This document shows positions 8,749 to 17,586 of a stretch of 45,250 nt of DNA, one piece after another. The notes beneath the pieces were generated by a model. That model did no database searches. It had not been told where the DNA came from and saw only the letters and a list, made by a program, of their open reading frames with translations. A program made the translations under genes and the position numbers. Each line of letters opens with the position of its first letter. Positions within the stretch are counted from its first letter, which is position 1. The stretch is from Acidobacteriota bacterium (GTDB taxonomy: Bacteria > Acidobacteriota > Terriglobia > Acidiferrales > UBA7541), in the NCBI GenBank assembly GCA_021324935.1, contig JAJPIE010000009.1:1-45250 (forward strand), read 5' to 3'.

Positions 8749-10710
8749 TCAATTGGGAAAGTTCATTTTCGCTTGCAAGGCCACGAAGCGGGGATTCGTG
8801 CGCAGGGGATCGAGAGCGGGTTCGACCTTCAGGAAAACGAGGCCATTGGAGCGATCCCCATAGGCCTTTTCGAGCCAGTCGATGGCCAGGTCATTTTTTC
8901 CCAAGCCTAGATAGATCATGGCAATGTAATAAGGCGAAACGTATTGATTTTTCGCCAAGGCCTGCAGCCGGGCGAGCAATTGAAGCGCCTCCGCGTGATT
9001 TCCCGAGGCCGCGTAGGCATGGGCGAGCCCGGATAGCATCACGGGGCTGGCATTGGATAGCTCGACGGCCCGCCGGAACTCCTCGATGGCCTTGTCGTAT
9101 TGGCCTTTTTGTTCGTAGGCCTGCCCCAAAACCAGGCGCGCCCATTCGAAGTTAGGATCCATATCGAGAGTGTCGCGCAACTGCTCGATGGAGCGATCGA
9201 AATCGCGTGCGAAATAAAACCGGCGGCCAATGCTGGCATGAATGCTGATGGAGAGAGGATCGAGATCGCGGGCTTTTTTGATCTGGTCGAAACTTTCATC
9301 GAACCTGCCCATGGCGATGAGGTAAAGCGAATAGCGCTGAAAAGCAGTGGCGTAGGTGGGATCCATCTGCATGGCTTTCTTGAAACCCTCGGCGGCGCCA
9401 GGCCAATCCCAGTCGTAATTGAACTGGGCAGTGGCGAGCGAAGTTTCGGCCTGAGCAAGGGAGGGGTCGATTCCGAGAGCACGCGTCGCCGCCGCCTTGG
9501 CTTTGGTGGCGGCTTCGGCGGAAGGGGCGGCTCCATAAATGATCGAGCCGATGATGCCATAACAATCGGCGAGACCCGCGTACGCCATGGCGTACTGCGG
9601 ATCGCGATGAGTGGCTTGCTGGAAGTAGTCGATGGACTTGGCGAATCCGTCGTAACTACGCTTGTTCCAATAATAGCGGCCGCGGAGGTAATCCTCGTAG
9701 GCTTCCGGGCTAACGAAGGGCTTCCGCGCGAGGCGCTCTTTGTCTTCCTTGGTCAGGTTAATGCGGATTTCGTCGGCAATCGCGAAAGAAACCCGGTTTT
9801 GCAAGCTAAGGACGTCGCCAATCGTGCTTTCGTAAGTGTCGGCCCAGAGATGCTGGTCGGTGGAGACCTGAACGAGTTCGGCGGTGATGCGCACGCGATT
9901 GCCGACGCGCATGACGGTTCCTTCGACAACCGCGTCCACGTTGAGCTCCGAAGCGATTTGCGGGAGGGGCTTGTGCGTACCTTTGTAGGCCATTGCAGTG
10001 GAGCGGGAGACCACCCGTAAGGAGCGGATTTTCGCGAGGTTGGCGATGAGATCATCGGTCATGCCGTCGGCAAAATAATCCTGATCCTTGTCTCCCGAGA
10101 GATTTTCCAGCGGCAAGACCACAAGAGAGCTGGTGCGATTCGCCAGGTTTTTGCCAGCGTTCACGCCGGTGACGTAATGGACCGCAAGGGCGGAAATCAG
10201 GACGCTGCCGGCGAGAACCCCTGCGACCAGAAGGGCGATGCGGGAGATGGAGAAGCGGGCCTCGGTTGCACCAGTGGGTGTGACGGTTGCTGGAATAGGC
10301 TCACTGGCGTTGGCCTCGGGAGCCAGCCCACGAACGGAAGCTTCAGGAACAGCCGGGCTGCTGGAAGGAGACGAAAGTTCGACGGGAGCGATAAAACGAT
10401 AACCGCGACGCGGCAGGGTCTCAATGAAGCGCGGGTGATTGGACGAGTCGCCGAGGACTTCGCGAAGCCGCATGACGGCGTTATTCAGGCCGTGATCGAA
10501 ATCCACGAAGGCATCGCTGGGCCAAAGGAGTTGGCGAAGCTGCTCGCGGGAAATGATTTCGCCAGGATGCTCGAGGAGCATGGCGAGAATCTGGAAGGGC
10601 TGCTCGGAGAGCTTGAGACGATGGCCATGTTTGCGAAGTTCTCCAGCATCCAGATCGGATTCAAAAGAGCCGAAGCGCGCGATTCTCGAGGAGCGACGAG
10701 AAATTTCCAT
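8749..10710 (-). CDS. Winged-helix / TolB-like / TPR transmembrane regulator (CadC-like)
   Basis: 653 aa. Residues about 10-110 are an OmpR/PhoB-type winged helix (LKLSEQPFQILAMLLEHPGE, DFDHGLNNAVMRLREVLGD, RFIETLPRRGYRFI). One transmembrane helix lies near 158-180 (IALLVAGVLAGSVLISALAV). Residues about 193-300 are a TolB N-terminal-like domain (LVVLPLENLSGDKDQDYFADGM, broken here only as a family signature). The C-terminal half is TPR repeats (YLRGRYYWNKR, AYAGLADCYGI, ARLVLGQAYEQKGQYDKAI). This is the classic acidobacterial one-component membrane sensor, in which the periplasmic sensor controls a cytoplasmic DNA-binding head. Target and signal are unknown. The start has no strong Shine-Dalgarno, but the winged helix begins immediately after it. 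Confidence 0.85.
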   Translation of the reverse strand: MEISRRSSRIARFGSFESDLDAGELRKHGHRLKLSEQPFQILAMLLEHPGEIISREQLRQLLWPSDAFVDFDHGLNNAVMRLREVLGDSSNHPRFIETLPRRGYRFIAPVELSSPSSSPAVPEASVRGLAPEANASEPIPATVTPTGATEARFSISRIALLVAGVLAGSVLISALAVHYVTGVNAGKNLANRTSSLVVLPLENLSGDKDQDYFADGMTDDLIANLAKIRSLRVVSRSTAMAYKGTHKPLPQIASELNVDAVVEGTVMRVGNRVRITAELVQVSTDQHLWADTYESTIGDVLSLQNRVSFAIADEIRINLTKEDKERLARKPFVSPEAYEDYLRGRYYWNKRSYDGFAKSIDYFQQATHRDPQYAMAYAGLADCYGIIGSIIYGAAPSAEAATKAKAAATRALGIDPSLAQAETSLATAQFNYDWDWPGAAEGFKKAMQMDPTYATAFQRYSLYLIAMGRFDESFDQIKKARDLDPLSISIHASIGRRFYFARDFDRSIEQLRDTLDMDPNFEWARLVLGQAYEQKGQYDKAIEEFRRAVELSNASPVMLSGLAHAYAASGNHAEALQLLARLQALAKNQYVSPYYIAMIYLGLGKNDLAIDWLEKAYGDRSNGLVFLKVEPALDPLRTNPRFVALQAKMNFPN

Positions 10711-11183
10711 AGGCAGCGAAGGACGTAGCGAAGTATAGCCGCGGGCCTGGGGCGGGTCAAAGACTAGTTTTCACGCGCACTACTAAAGCCTTCATTTTCA
10801 AGAGCTAGGTGAAGGATGCAGAGAGGGTTTCGATGTGACATATGTGGTTTTTCACTTCTCCATCGTGGCGCGCGCCAGGGCGGTTAGGCCGTTCGCCCAC
10901 TCGAAGGGACCCGATCCGCCATGGCAGAAAGCTTGAGTACGGGTGGATGACTCTTCCCGGACTGCCGGTAGATTCGCAGGTTCGATTCGGAGCGTCCCTG
11001 TGCGTATTGAGCGCCGTTCATCAGAAGCCTCGCGCCGTGTAATCCCCTGGTAACCGGATTGTGCCAGAATAGGGAGCAGACATCGGGGTTGCCTGGTAGT
11101 AGGGCTGCGAAAGGGCAGCCCAGAAGAAACGGAGAAATTGAATCTCATGTGACCGACTCGCCCACGAAAGCAAGGAGTTGATT
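10711..11183 (+). other. Long leader/intergenic region upstream of glycogen phosphorylase, with a stable hairpin
   Basis: About 470 bp without a supportable gene. It contains a perfect 7-bp hairpin at 11102-11121 (GGGCTGC, loop GAAAGG, GCAGCCC), about 60 nt upstream of the glgP start. A second GGGCG...CGCCC hairpin lies near 10876-10896. No U-tract follows either, so neither looks like an intrinsic terminator. A GGTTCGATTC stretch near 10980 resembles a tRNA T-loop, but its flanks do not pair. Confidence 0.5.
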
Positions 11184-13694
11184 ATGAGTACGAATACCGC
11201 AGCAGCCGTTTCCAAATCCGCGGAAACGGAAAATCTCGCCGAGGGCGCCTCCCAGTTCAGCATTCCTCCCGCACAAGTGGCCAATACACTGCACGAGTTT
11301 TATTTGCGGCACCTTTTGTTCGACAACGGCGTCGATCCCGCCGTAACCAACGTGCGGGAACACTACGAGGCGTTCGCGCGATCGGTGCGCGAAATCCTTT
11401 CGCAGCGTTGGGTGTCAACAAACCGCACCTATCATCGGGCCAATGCGAAACGCGTTTATTACCTTTCAATGGAGTTTCTGATAGGAAGGTCGCTGGCGAA
11501 CAATGTGACAAATTTTCTGCTGGACCAGCAGATGCAGGAAGTAATCAGTCAAAAGGACGTGGATTGGTTGGCCATGCTGGAGAAAGAGCCTGACGCGGGG
11601 CTTGGCAACGGCGGGTTGGGACGGTTGGCGGCGTGCTTCCTGGATTCGATGGCGACGATGCAGCTTCCGGCAATGGGCTATGGCTTGCGCTATGAATACG
11701 GGATGTTCAAGCAGACGATCCAGGACGGCTGGCAGCATGAAGAGCCGGACAACTGGTTGCGCCATCCCGATCCGTGGGAAGTGGCGCGGCCGTATGCGCG
11801 GGTGTCGATTCCAATGAACTGCGCATTCGTCCTGCGCGAAGGAACACTGCGTGCCATCGCAGGGAAATGTTCGAGGTTGTACGGAATCCCATATGACCGG
11901 CCGGTGGTGGGCTTCGGCGGAAAGACAGTCAACACGCTCCGGCTTTGGGCGGCGGCGGCGCCGGACTATTTTGATTTTCAGGAGTTCAGCAGCGGGGACT
12001 TTGTGGGTGCTCTAGCTGAAACCCTGGCGGCGGAGTCGATTACCCGAGTCCTTTATCCGAACGATGCCACGAGCATGGGCCAGGCGCTGCGATTCGTGCA
12101 GGAGTATTTCCTTGTGGCGTGTTCGCTGGCGGACCTGGTGCGGCGCTTCCGGCATGCGAACGCGGACTGGAACACATTCCCGGATAAGGTAGCCATTCAG
12201 CTAAATGATACGCATCCATCCATGGCCGTGGCGGAATTGATGCGCAATCTGCTTGATGAGGCGCATCTGGGCTGGGACCAGGCGTGGGACATCACCCAGA
12301 GGACGCTTGCCTACACGAATCACACGCTGCTTCCCGAAGCGCTGGAGAAGTGGCCGGTAAACGCATTCGCCGTGGTTGCACCACGGCTGCTGGAGATCAT
12401 TTATGAGATCAACCGGAGATTCCTGGACTACGTTCGAACGACGCATCCGAACGATGATGAATTGGTATCTCGAGTAAGCCTGATAGAGGAAGGCGCAGTA
12501 CCCAGAGTGCGCATGGCGAATCTGGCAATTGTGGGCACGCACAGCACGAATGGCGTGGCGGCAATTCATTCGCAACTCCTTCGCGAGACGACGGTGAAGG
12601 ACCTGGCGACGATCTTTCCGGAGCGCTTCAACAACAAGACGAATGGGGTGACACCAAGGCGCTGGCTGCGTTTATGCAATCCGCCGCTGGCGCGGGCCAT
12701 CACCGATGCAATCGGCGAGGGGTGGATCACCGATCTGAGCGAGCTATCGCGCCTGCAGAGACTGGCGGACGATACCGGATTCCGCGATGCCGTAATGAAG
12801 GCGCAGGATGACTGCAAAACACAATTTTGCAAATGGTTGAAAACAACGTATGGTCTCTCCGTCGATCCGCATACACTCTTTGATTCCCAAGTGAAACGGA
12901 TTCACGAATACAAGCGGCAATTGCTGAATGCGCTGCGCGTGATCGTGCTTTACAACCGGATACGCGAAAACCCCAATCTGGAAATGCCACCACGGACGTT
13001 CTTCTTTGCCGGGAAGGCCGCGCCGGCGTACAAATTGGCGAAGCTCATCATCAAGTTCCTGAATAACCTGGCGGGAACGATTGACGGCGATCCCATCGTG
13101 AAGGGCCGCCTGCGGGTGGTGTTCCTGCCGGATTACCGCGTGACGCTGGCGGAACACTTGATTCCGGCAAGTGACGTTTCAAATCAGATTTCCACGGCGG
13201 GATACGAGGCCAGTGGGACCAGCAATATGAAATTTATGATGAACGGCGCGCTGACCATTGGCACACGCGACGGGGCAACGATCGAGATGGCCGAGGCGGC
13301 GGGGGAAGAAAACTTTTTCTTGTTTGGCTTGACCGCGCAACAGGTGGCGGGGAGCCGGGGATGGTACAATCCGCACTGGCACTACGACAATGAACCAGAA
13401 ACCCGCACCGCGCTGGACCTGATCTTCTCCGATTACTTCAGCCGTTACGAGCGGGGAGTGTTCGAACCGATTCGCGACACGCTGTTGACCAACGGCGACT
13501 TCTACATGCATCTGGCGGACCTGAAGTCCTACCTGGAGGCGGATGCACGACTAACGCAGATTTGGCAGGATCCGCATGCCTGGGTGCGTAAGGTCATCTT
13601 GAATATTGCGAACTCGGGATACTTTTCGAGCGATCGTACCATCCGGGAATACAACGCGGAAATCTGGAAAGCCGCACCCTGCCCGGTGGCTTAA
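11184..13694 (+). CDS. glgP: Glycogen/starch phosphorylase
   Basis: 836 aa GT35-family phosphorylase, close to the 815 aa of E. coli GlgP. It releases glucose-1-phosphate from alpha-1,4-glucans in the cytoplasm using pyridoxal phosphate. Family motifs run through the whole length: YYLSMEFLIGRSL, GLGNGGLGRLAACFLDSMAT, QLNDTHPSMAVAELMR, AYTNHTLLPEALEKWP, and the PLP-lysine region EASGTSNMKFMMNGALTIGT. I choose ATG 11184 because AAGGAG sits six bases upstream; a TTG two codons earlier is in frame but overlaps the Shine-Dalgarno spacing. The next gene is phosphoglucomutase, the following enzyme of glycogen breakdown. Confidence 0.96.
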   Translation: MSTNTAAAVSKSAETENLAEGASQFSIPPAQVANTLHEFYLRHLLFDNGVDPAVTNVREHYEAFARSVREILSQRWVSTNRTYHRANAKRVYYLSMEFLIGRSLANNVTNFLLDQQMQEVISQKDVDWLAMLEKEPDAGLGNGGLGRLAACFLDSMATMQLPAMGYGLRYEYGMFKQTIQDGWQHEEPDNWLRHPDPWEVARPYARVSIPMNCAFVLREGTLRAIAGKCSRLYGIPYDRPVVGFGGKTVNTLRLWAAAAPDYFDFQEFSSGDFVGALAETLAAESITRVLYPNDATSMGQALRFVQEYFLVACSLADLVRRFRHANADWNTFPDKVAIQLNDTHPSMAVAELMRNLLDEAHLGWDQAWDITQRTLAYTNHTLLPEALEKWPVNAFAVVAPRLLEIIYEINRRFLDYVRTTHPNDDELVSRVSLIEEGAVPRVRMANLAIVGTHSTNGVAAIHSQLLRETTVKDLATIFPERFNNKTNGVTPRRWLRLCNPPLARAITDAIGEGWITDLSELSRLQRLADDTGFRDAVMKAQDDCKTQFCKWLKTTYGLSVDPHTLFDSQVKRIHEYKRQLLNALRVIVLYNRIRENPNLEMPPRTFFFAGKAAPAYKLAKLIIKFLNNLAGTIDGDPIVKGRLRVVFLPDYRVTLAEHLIPASDVSNQISTAGYEASGTSNMKFMMNGALTIGTRDGATIEMAEAAGEENFFLFGLTAQQVAGSRGWYNPHWHYDNEPETRTALDLIFSDYFSRYERGVFEPIRDTLLTNGDFYMHLADLKSYLEADARLTQIWQDPHAWVRKVILNIANSGYFSSDRTIREYNAEIWKAAPCPVA

Positions 13695-13834
13695 GTCCCG
13701 CGCGATTCGACGGCGGCATAACCACCACTGGCTGCAAAAGCAATATACGTGCGACAATTCGGGCTTAATCTGATACGTCTACCCGCATTTTTTTCCGTTG
13801 TGGGTGACTTTCTTCCGAGAGGCGGGACAAGTTC

Positions 13835-15499
13835 ATGGCCGAGGGCGCAACACCAGCGAAGGGAATATCGCCGTTGGCAGGCCAGCCCGCCCCGAAGGAA
13901 ATGCTGATCGACGCCGGCAGGCTGGAGCGGGATTACTTCGAGAAACACCCCGATGTGAATGACTCAACGCAACTGGTGAGCTTCGGAACGAGCGGCCACC
14001 GCGGTTCTCCCTTTTCCTCGACTTTCACTGAGGCCCATATTCTGGCGATCACGCAGGCGATTTGCGAGTATCGAAAAAAGAGCGGGATCGATGGGCCTCT
14101 CTACATGGGTAAGGATACGCACGCAATTTCCGGGCCAGCGCAAAGCACGGCGCTGGAAGTACTAGCCGCGAATGGCGTCGAGACAATCATCCAAGCTGAA
14201 GATGGAGTTACGCCGACCCCGGTGATTTCCCGAGCGATCCTGGTTTACAACCACGGCAGAAAAGAGCATCTCGCCGATGGGATTGTGATTACACCTTCGC
14301 ACAACCCCCCGCGGGATGGGGGATTCAAGTACAACCCGCCCAACGGCGGGCCGGCGGATACGGACGTTACCGGATGGATTCAGAAGCGAGCCAACGAGTT
14401 GCTGCGTGGAGGCAACGCAGAAGTGAAAAGGATGTCACAGGCTTCCGCGAAGAAAGCCAGCACAACGCACGAGGAAGATTTTATTCGTCCCTACGTAGAC
14501 GATCTGCGGAACGTAATTCAGATGGAGGCGATTCGCGGCGCTTCGCTGAAAATGGGCGTTGATCCATTGGGTGGAGCGGCAAAACCTTACTGGGAGCCGA
14601 TCAATTCGGCCTACGGATTGAACATCACGGTGGTCAATCCGGTGATTGATCCGACGTTTTCGTTCATGACCGTGGACCATGATGGGGTGATCCGAATGGA
14701 TTGCTCGAGCCCATATGCGATGGCGGGGTTAGTGAAACTAAAGGACAAATTTCAGGTGGCGTTCGCGAATGATCCGGATTCGGACCGTCACGGAGTCGTG
14801 ACACCGGCGGCGGGGTTGATGAATCCGAACCACTTTCTGGCGGTCGCGATCCGGTATCTGCTGACGCACCGTCCAAAGTGGTCGAATGAATTGATCGTCG
14901 GAAAGACACTGGTGAGCAGCAGCTTGATCGATCGCGTGGTGGAGAAACTCGGACGCAGATTCTCCGAGGTACCGGTGGGATTCAAGTGGTTCGTGCCGGG
15001 ATTGTTTGACGGGTCGTGGTGCTTCGGCGGCGAGGAGAGCGCTGGAGCCAGCTTTTTGCGGCTCGACGGCACGGTGTGGACGACGGACAAGGATGGGCCG
15101 ATCATGGATCTGCTGGCGGCGGAGATAACGGCAGTGACGGGCAAAGATCCAGGGCAGCATTTTCAAGAGCTGGTAGCGGAGTTTGGGATGCCGTATTACA
15201 CGCGCATCGACGCGGCGGCCACGCCGGAGCAAAAGGCAAAGCTGCAGAAACTTTCGCCGAGAGATGTGAAGGAATCCGATCTGGCGGGCGAGCCGATTGT
15301 GAGCAAGCTGACTGCAGCGCCGGGGAACGGCGCGCCGATCGGCGGATTAAAGGTGGTAACGAAAAGCGGGTGGTTTGCCGCGCGGCCTTCGGGCACGGAA
15401 AACATCTACAAGATTTATGCAGAAAGCTTTCAGAACGAGGCGCACCTGCAAGCCATTGTAAACGAAGCGCAGCAGATCGTGGACAATGCGTTGCGGTGA
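13835..15499 (+). CDS. pgm: Phosphoglucomutase (alpha-D-glucose phosphate-specific)
   Basis: 554 aa, about the same length as E. coli Pgm. It interconverts glucose-1-phosphate and glucose-6-phosphate. The visible motifs are [18 protein letters not shown], the active-site serine loop ([17 protein letters not shown]), the metal-binding loop [10 protein letters not shown], the sugar-specificity loop [15 protein letters not shown] and the phosphate-binding C-terminal [17 protein letters not shown]. All catalytic elements are intact. It lies 140 bp after glgP on the same strand and so can pass GlgP product straight into glycolysis. Whether the two are co-transcribed is not shown; the gap is long enough for a separate promoter. 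Confidence 0.95.
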   Translation: MAEGATPAKGISPLAGQPAPKEMLIDAGRLERDYFEKHPDVNDSTQLVSFGTSGHRGSPFSSTFTEAHILAITQAICEYRKKSGIDGPLYMGKDTHAISGPAQSTALEVLAANGVETIIQAEDGVTPTPVISRAILVYNHGRKEHLADGIVITPSHNPPRDGGFKYNPPNGGPADTDVTGWIQKRANELLRGGNAEVKRMSQASAKKASTTHEEDFIRPYVDDLRNVIQMEAIRGASLKMGVDPLGGAAKPYWEPINSAYGLNITVVNPVIDPTFSFMTVDHDGVIRMDCSSPYAMAGLVKLKDKFQVAFANDPDSDRHGVVTPAAGLMNPNHFLAVAIRYLLTHRPKWSNELIVGKTLVSSSLIDRVVEKLGRRFSEVPVGFKWFVPGLFDGSWCFGGEESAGASFLRLDGTVWTTDKDGPIMDLLAAEITAVTGKDPGQHFQELVAEFGMPYYTRIDAAATPEQKAKLQKLSPRDVKESDLAGEPIVSKLTAAPGNGAPIGGLKVVTKSGWFAARPSGTENIYKIYAESFQNEAHLQAIVNEAQQIVDNALR

Positions 15500-15686
15500 A
15501 TTGGCGCGCAATCCGGCGTTCCCGTTGTGCTCCGATTTCTAACAGAATGGGTTGTCGGCGCACCTCATTCCCGCTAACATCAAGGGGTTGAAACGCCCGC
15601 TTTCCGGGTAGGGAGCAGAGCGCTTCAGCAGCCTTGGCCCATTTCCTCCGGCTGAGGCTCACGACCGGAATTCCAAGGAGCTGGAG

Positions 15687-17586
15687 ATGTCAGGGTTCTC
15701 CAACGGCAGACTCACCACTCCGCTGATTCGCACAACAAACGGGCACCGGACAGCAAGCTGGGAAGAAGCGCTGGATTGCGTCGCTTCGCGGCTGAAGCAG
15801 CAGATCGAAAGGCACGGGCCACGGGCGTTTGGCATGTTCAGTTGTTCGAAAACCACGAATGAACTGAATTACGTCGCGCAGAAATTCGTGCGTGCGGTGG
15901 TGGGCTGCAACAACATCGATAGTTGCAACCGAACATGACACGCGCCGAGCGTCGCCGGTCTGGCGGCGGTATTCGGCGCGGGAGGGGCAACCAGTTCGTA
16001 CCAGGAGATGGAGGATACGGACTTCATCCTCCTATGGGGATCGAATGCGCGCGAGACGCACCCGATACTTTTCCATCATTTATTAAAGGCCGTGCGGCGG
16101 GGAGCGCCGATGGTGGTGGTCGATCCGCGGCGGACTTCTTCGGCGCAGTTTGCGCGCGTGGCTGGGGCTGGACGTGGGCTCGGATATCAGCCTGGCGAAC
16201 GCGATGGCGCGCGAGATCATTCACGCGGGGCTGGCCAACGAGAAGTTCGTGCGGCACGCAAGCAGCGGATTTGAGGCGTATCGCGCGGCGGTGGAGAAAT
16301 ATACGCTGGAGCGGGCGGAGCAGGAAACGGGCGTTCCGGCGGCGCTGATTCGCGACACGGCCCATGGGTATGCGAAGGCGGAGCGCGCGCAACTTTGCTG
16401 GACGCTGGGAATCACCGAGCATCACAACGCCGTGGACAACGTGCTAGCGCTGATCAATCTCGCGCTATTGACGGGGCACGTGGGGCGCTATGGAAGCGGC
16501 ATCAATCCGCTACGCGGACAAAACAACGTGCAAGGCGGCGGCGACATGGGAGCGATTCCGGACCGTTTTCCGGGATTTCTGCACGTGGAGAACGACGAAA
16601 TCCGTGCGAAATTTGAAAAAGCTTGGGGCGCAACGATCGATGCGAAACGCGGATTGCACGTGACCGGAATGTTTGAAGCGATGGAGCACGGGAAACTCAC
16701 CTGCCTCTATGTGCTTGGCGAGAACCCCGTGGCCTCGGAGGCGGACGCCAAGCGCGCGAGCAAACTGATGAGCGCCCTGGAATTTCTGGTGGTGCAGGAC
16801 CTTTTCTATACCGATACGGCAAAATTGGCGGACGTGGTGCTTCCCGGCGCGGCTGGCTGGTGCGAGAGCGAAGGGACAGTCACCAACAGCGAACGGCGCG
16901 TGCAACGCGTGCGCGCGGCGGTGGCGCCGCCAGCGGGCGCGATGGACGATACTGCCATCCTATATGCCGTCGCGAAACGGATGGGGCACGACTGGGGCGA
17001 CCCGGCGGCCGAGAAGATCTGGGATGAGCTGCGCAGCCTGAGTCCGATGCATTCGGGCATGAGTTATCGGCGGCTCGAGGAACTCGGCGGAATCCAGTGG
17101 CCATGTTATGACGAAACGCATCCGGGAGAGCAATACCTGCATAGCCGACTCTGGCAGGAACCGTTGATCGGGCCTCGCGCGCCGTTTTCATGCGTGGAGT
17201 TTGCGCCGCCTGTGGACCGGTTAACGCCAGAATTTCCGATCCGGCTGACAACCGGGCGGCGGCTCGATTCTTATAACACGGGAGCACAAAGCGGAAAATA
17301 TTCTTCGCCGCTGCGCCGGCCGGAGACGCTGGATCTTTCGCCGGAGGACAGTTTGCGCTATGCACTGCGGGAGGGAGAACGCGTGCGAATCCGATCGCGG
17401 CGCGGAGCGGTGGAAGCGCCGGTACACATCGACGAACGGCTGCGGCCGGGGCTGGCGTTTATGACGCTGCATTTTCCCGAGCAGGTGCGCACGAACGATT
17501 TGACGATCGAGGCGACCGACCCGAAGTCCGGCACATCGGAGTTCAAGGCCACGGCGATTGCGATTGAAAAGCTGCAGGATAAGTGA
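15687..17586 (+). CDS. fdhF: Selenocysteine formate dehydrogenase, catalytic (molybdopterin) part; frameshifted as sequenced
   Basis: Reading TGA 15936-15938 as selenocysteine and restoring a 2-nt loss at about 16158-16161 gives about 633 aa. The protein would oxidise formate to CO2 at a Mo/W-bisMGD centre. The catalytic motif is NNIDSCNRT-U-HAPSVAGL, matching the E. coli FdhF and Moorella FdhA Sec loops. Downstream motifs are VVVDPRRTSSAQFA, SGINPLRGQNNVQGGGDMGA, VLGENPVASEADA, FLVVQDLFYTDTAKLADVVL and a C-terminal MGD-binding domain from about PIRLTTGRR. The start ATG 15687 has AAGGAG six bases upstream. The protein begins at RLTTPLIR, just after where the N-terminal [4Fe-4S] domain of the family ends. 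That domain is encoded instead at the end of the third operon gene. The TGA stop at 17584-17586 abuts the next gene. Confidence 0.85.
15936..15980 (+). promoter_or_regulatory. Selenocysteine UGA codon and bacterial SECIS hairpin
   Basis: The in-frame UGA at 15936-15938 is followed by a long hairpin. The lower stem CGCGCCGA pairs perfectly with UCGGCGCG, and the upper stem GUCGCC pairs with GGCGGC. The apical loop is GGUCU at 15957-15961. The loop begins 18 nt after the UGA. By my memory of E. coli fdhF, both the loop sequence and the 18-nt spacing are the same there. This is the element that SelB and Sec-tRNA use to decode UGA. The selA, selB and selC genes are not in the window. Confidence 0.93.
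16155..16164 (+). other. Frameshift site (apparent 2-nt deletion) in fdhF
   Basis: Upstream of this point homology lies in the frame of ATG 15687 (DPRRTSSAQFARV, ending with GTG 16158-16160). Downstream it lies one base over, starting with TGG 16159-16161 (WLGLDVGSDISLANAMAREI). The family has V/L-W adjacent here, as in the SYLWLR stretch of Moorella FdhA. The natural sequence would therefore read GTGTGG, and the window has GTGG. Loss of one GT/TG unit by slippage, or a sequencing error, explains it exactly. Confidence 0.85.

Noticed and set aside
10960..11010. tRNA-like T-loop (GGTTCGATTC)
   Set aside because: The flanking bases do not pair, and no acceptor or anticodon arms can be drawn.
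16008..16274. Separate short gene starting at ATG 16008
   Set aside because: Its first 50 residues are the internal part of formate dehydrogenase following the Sec codon, and its tail is out-of-frame sequence beyond the frameshift.
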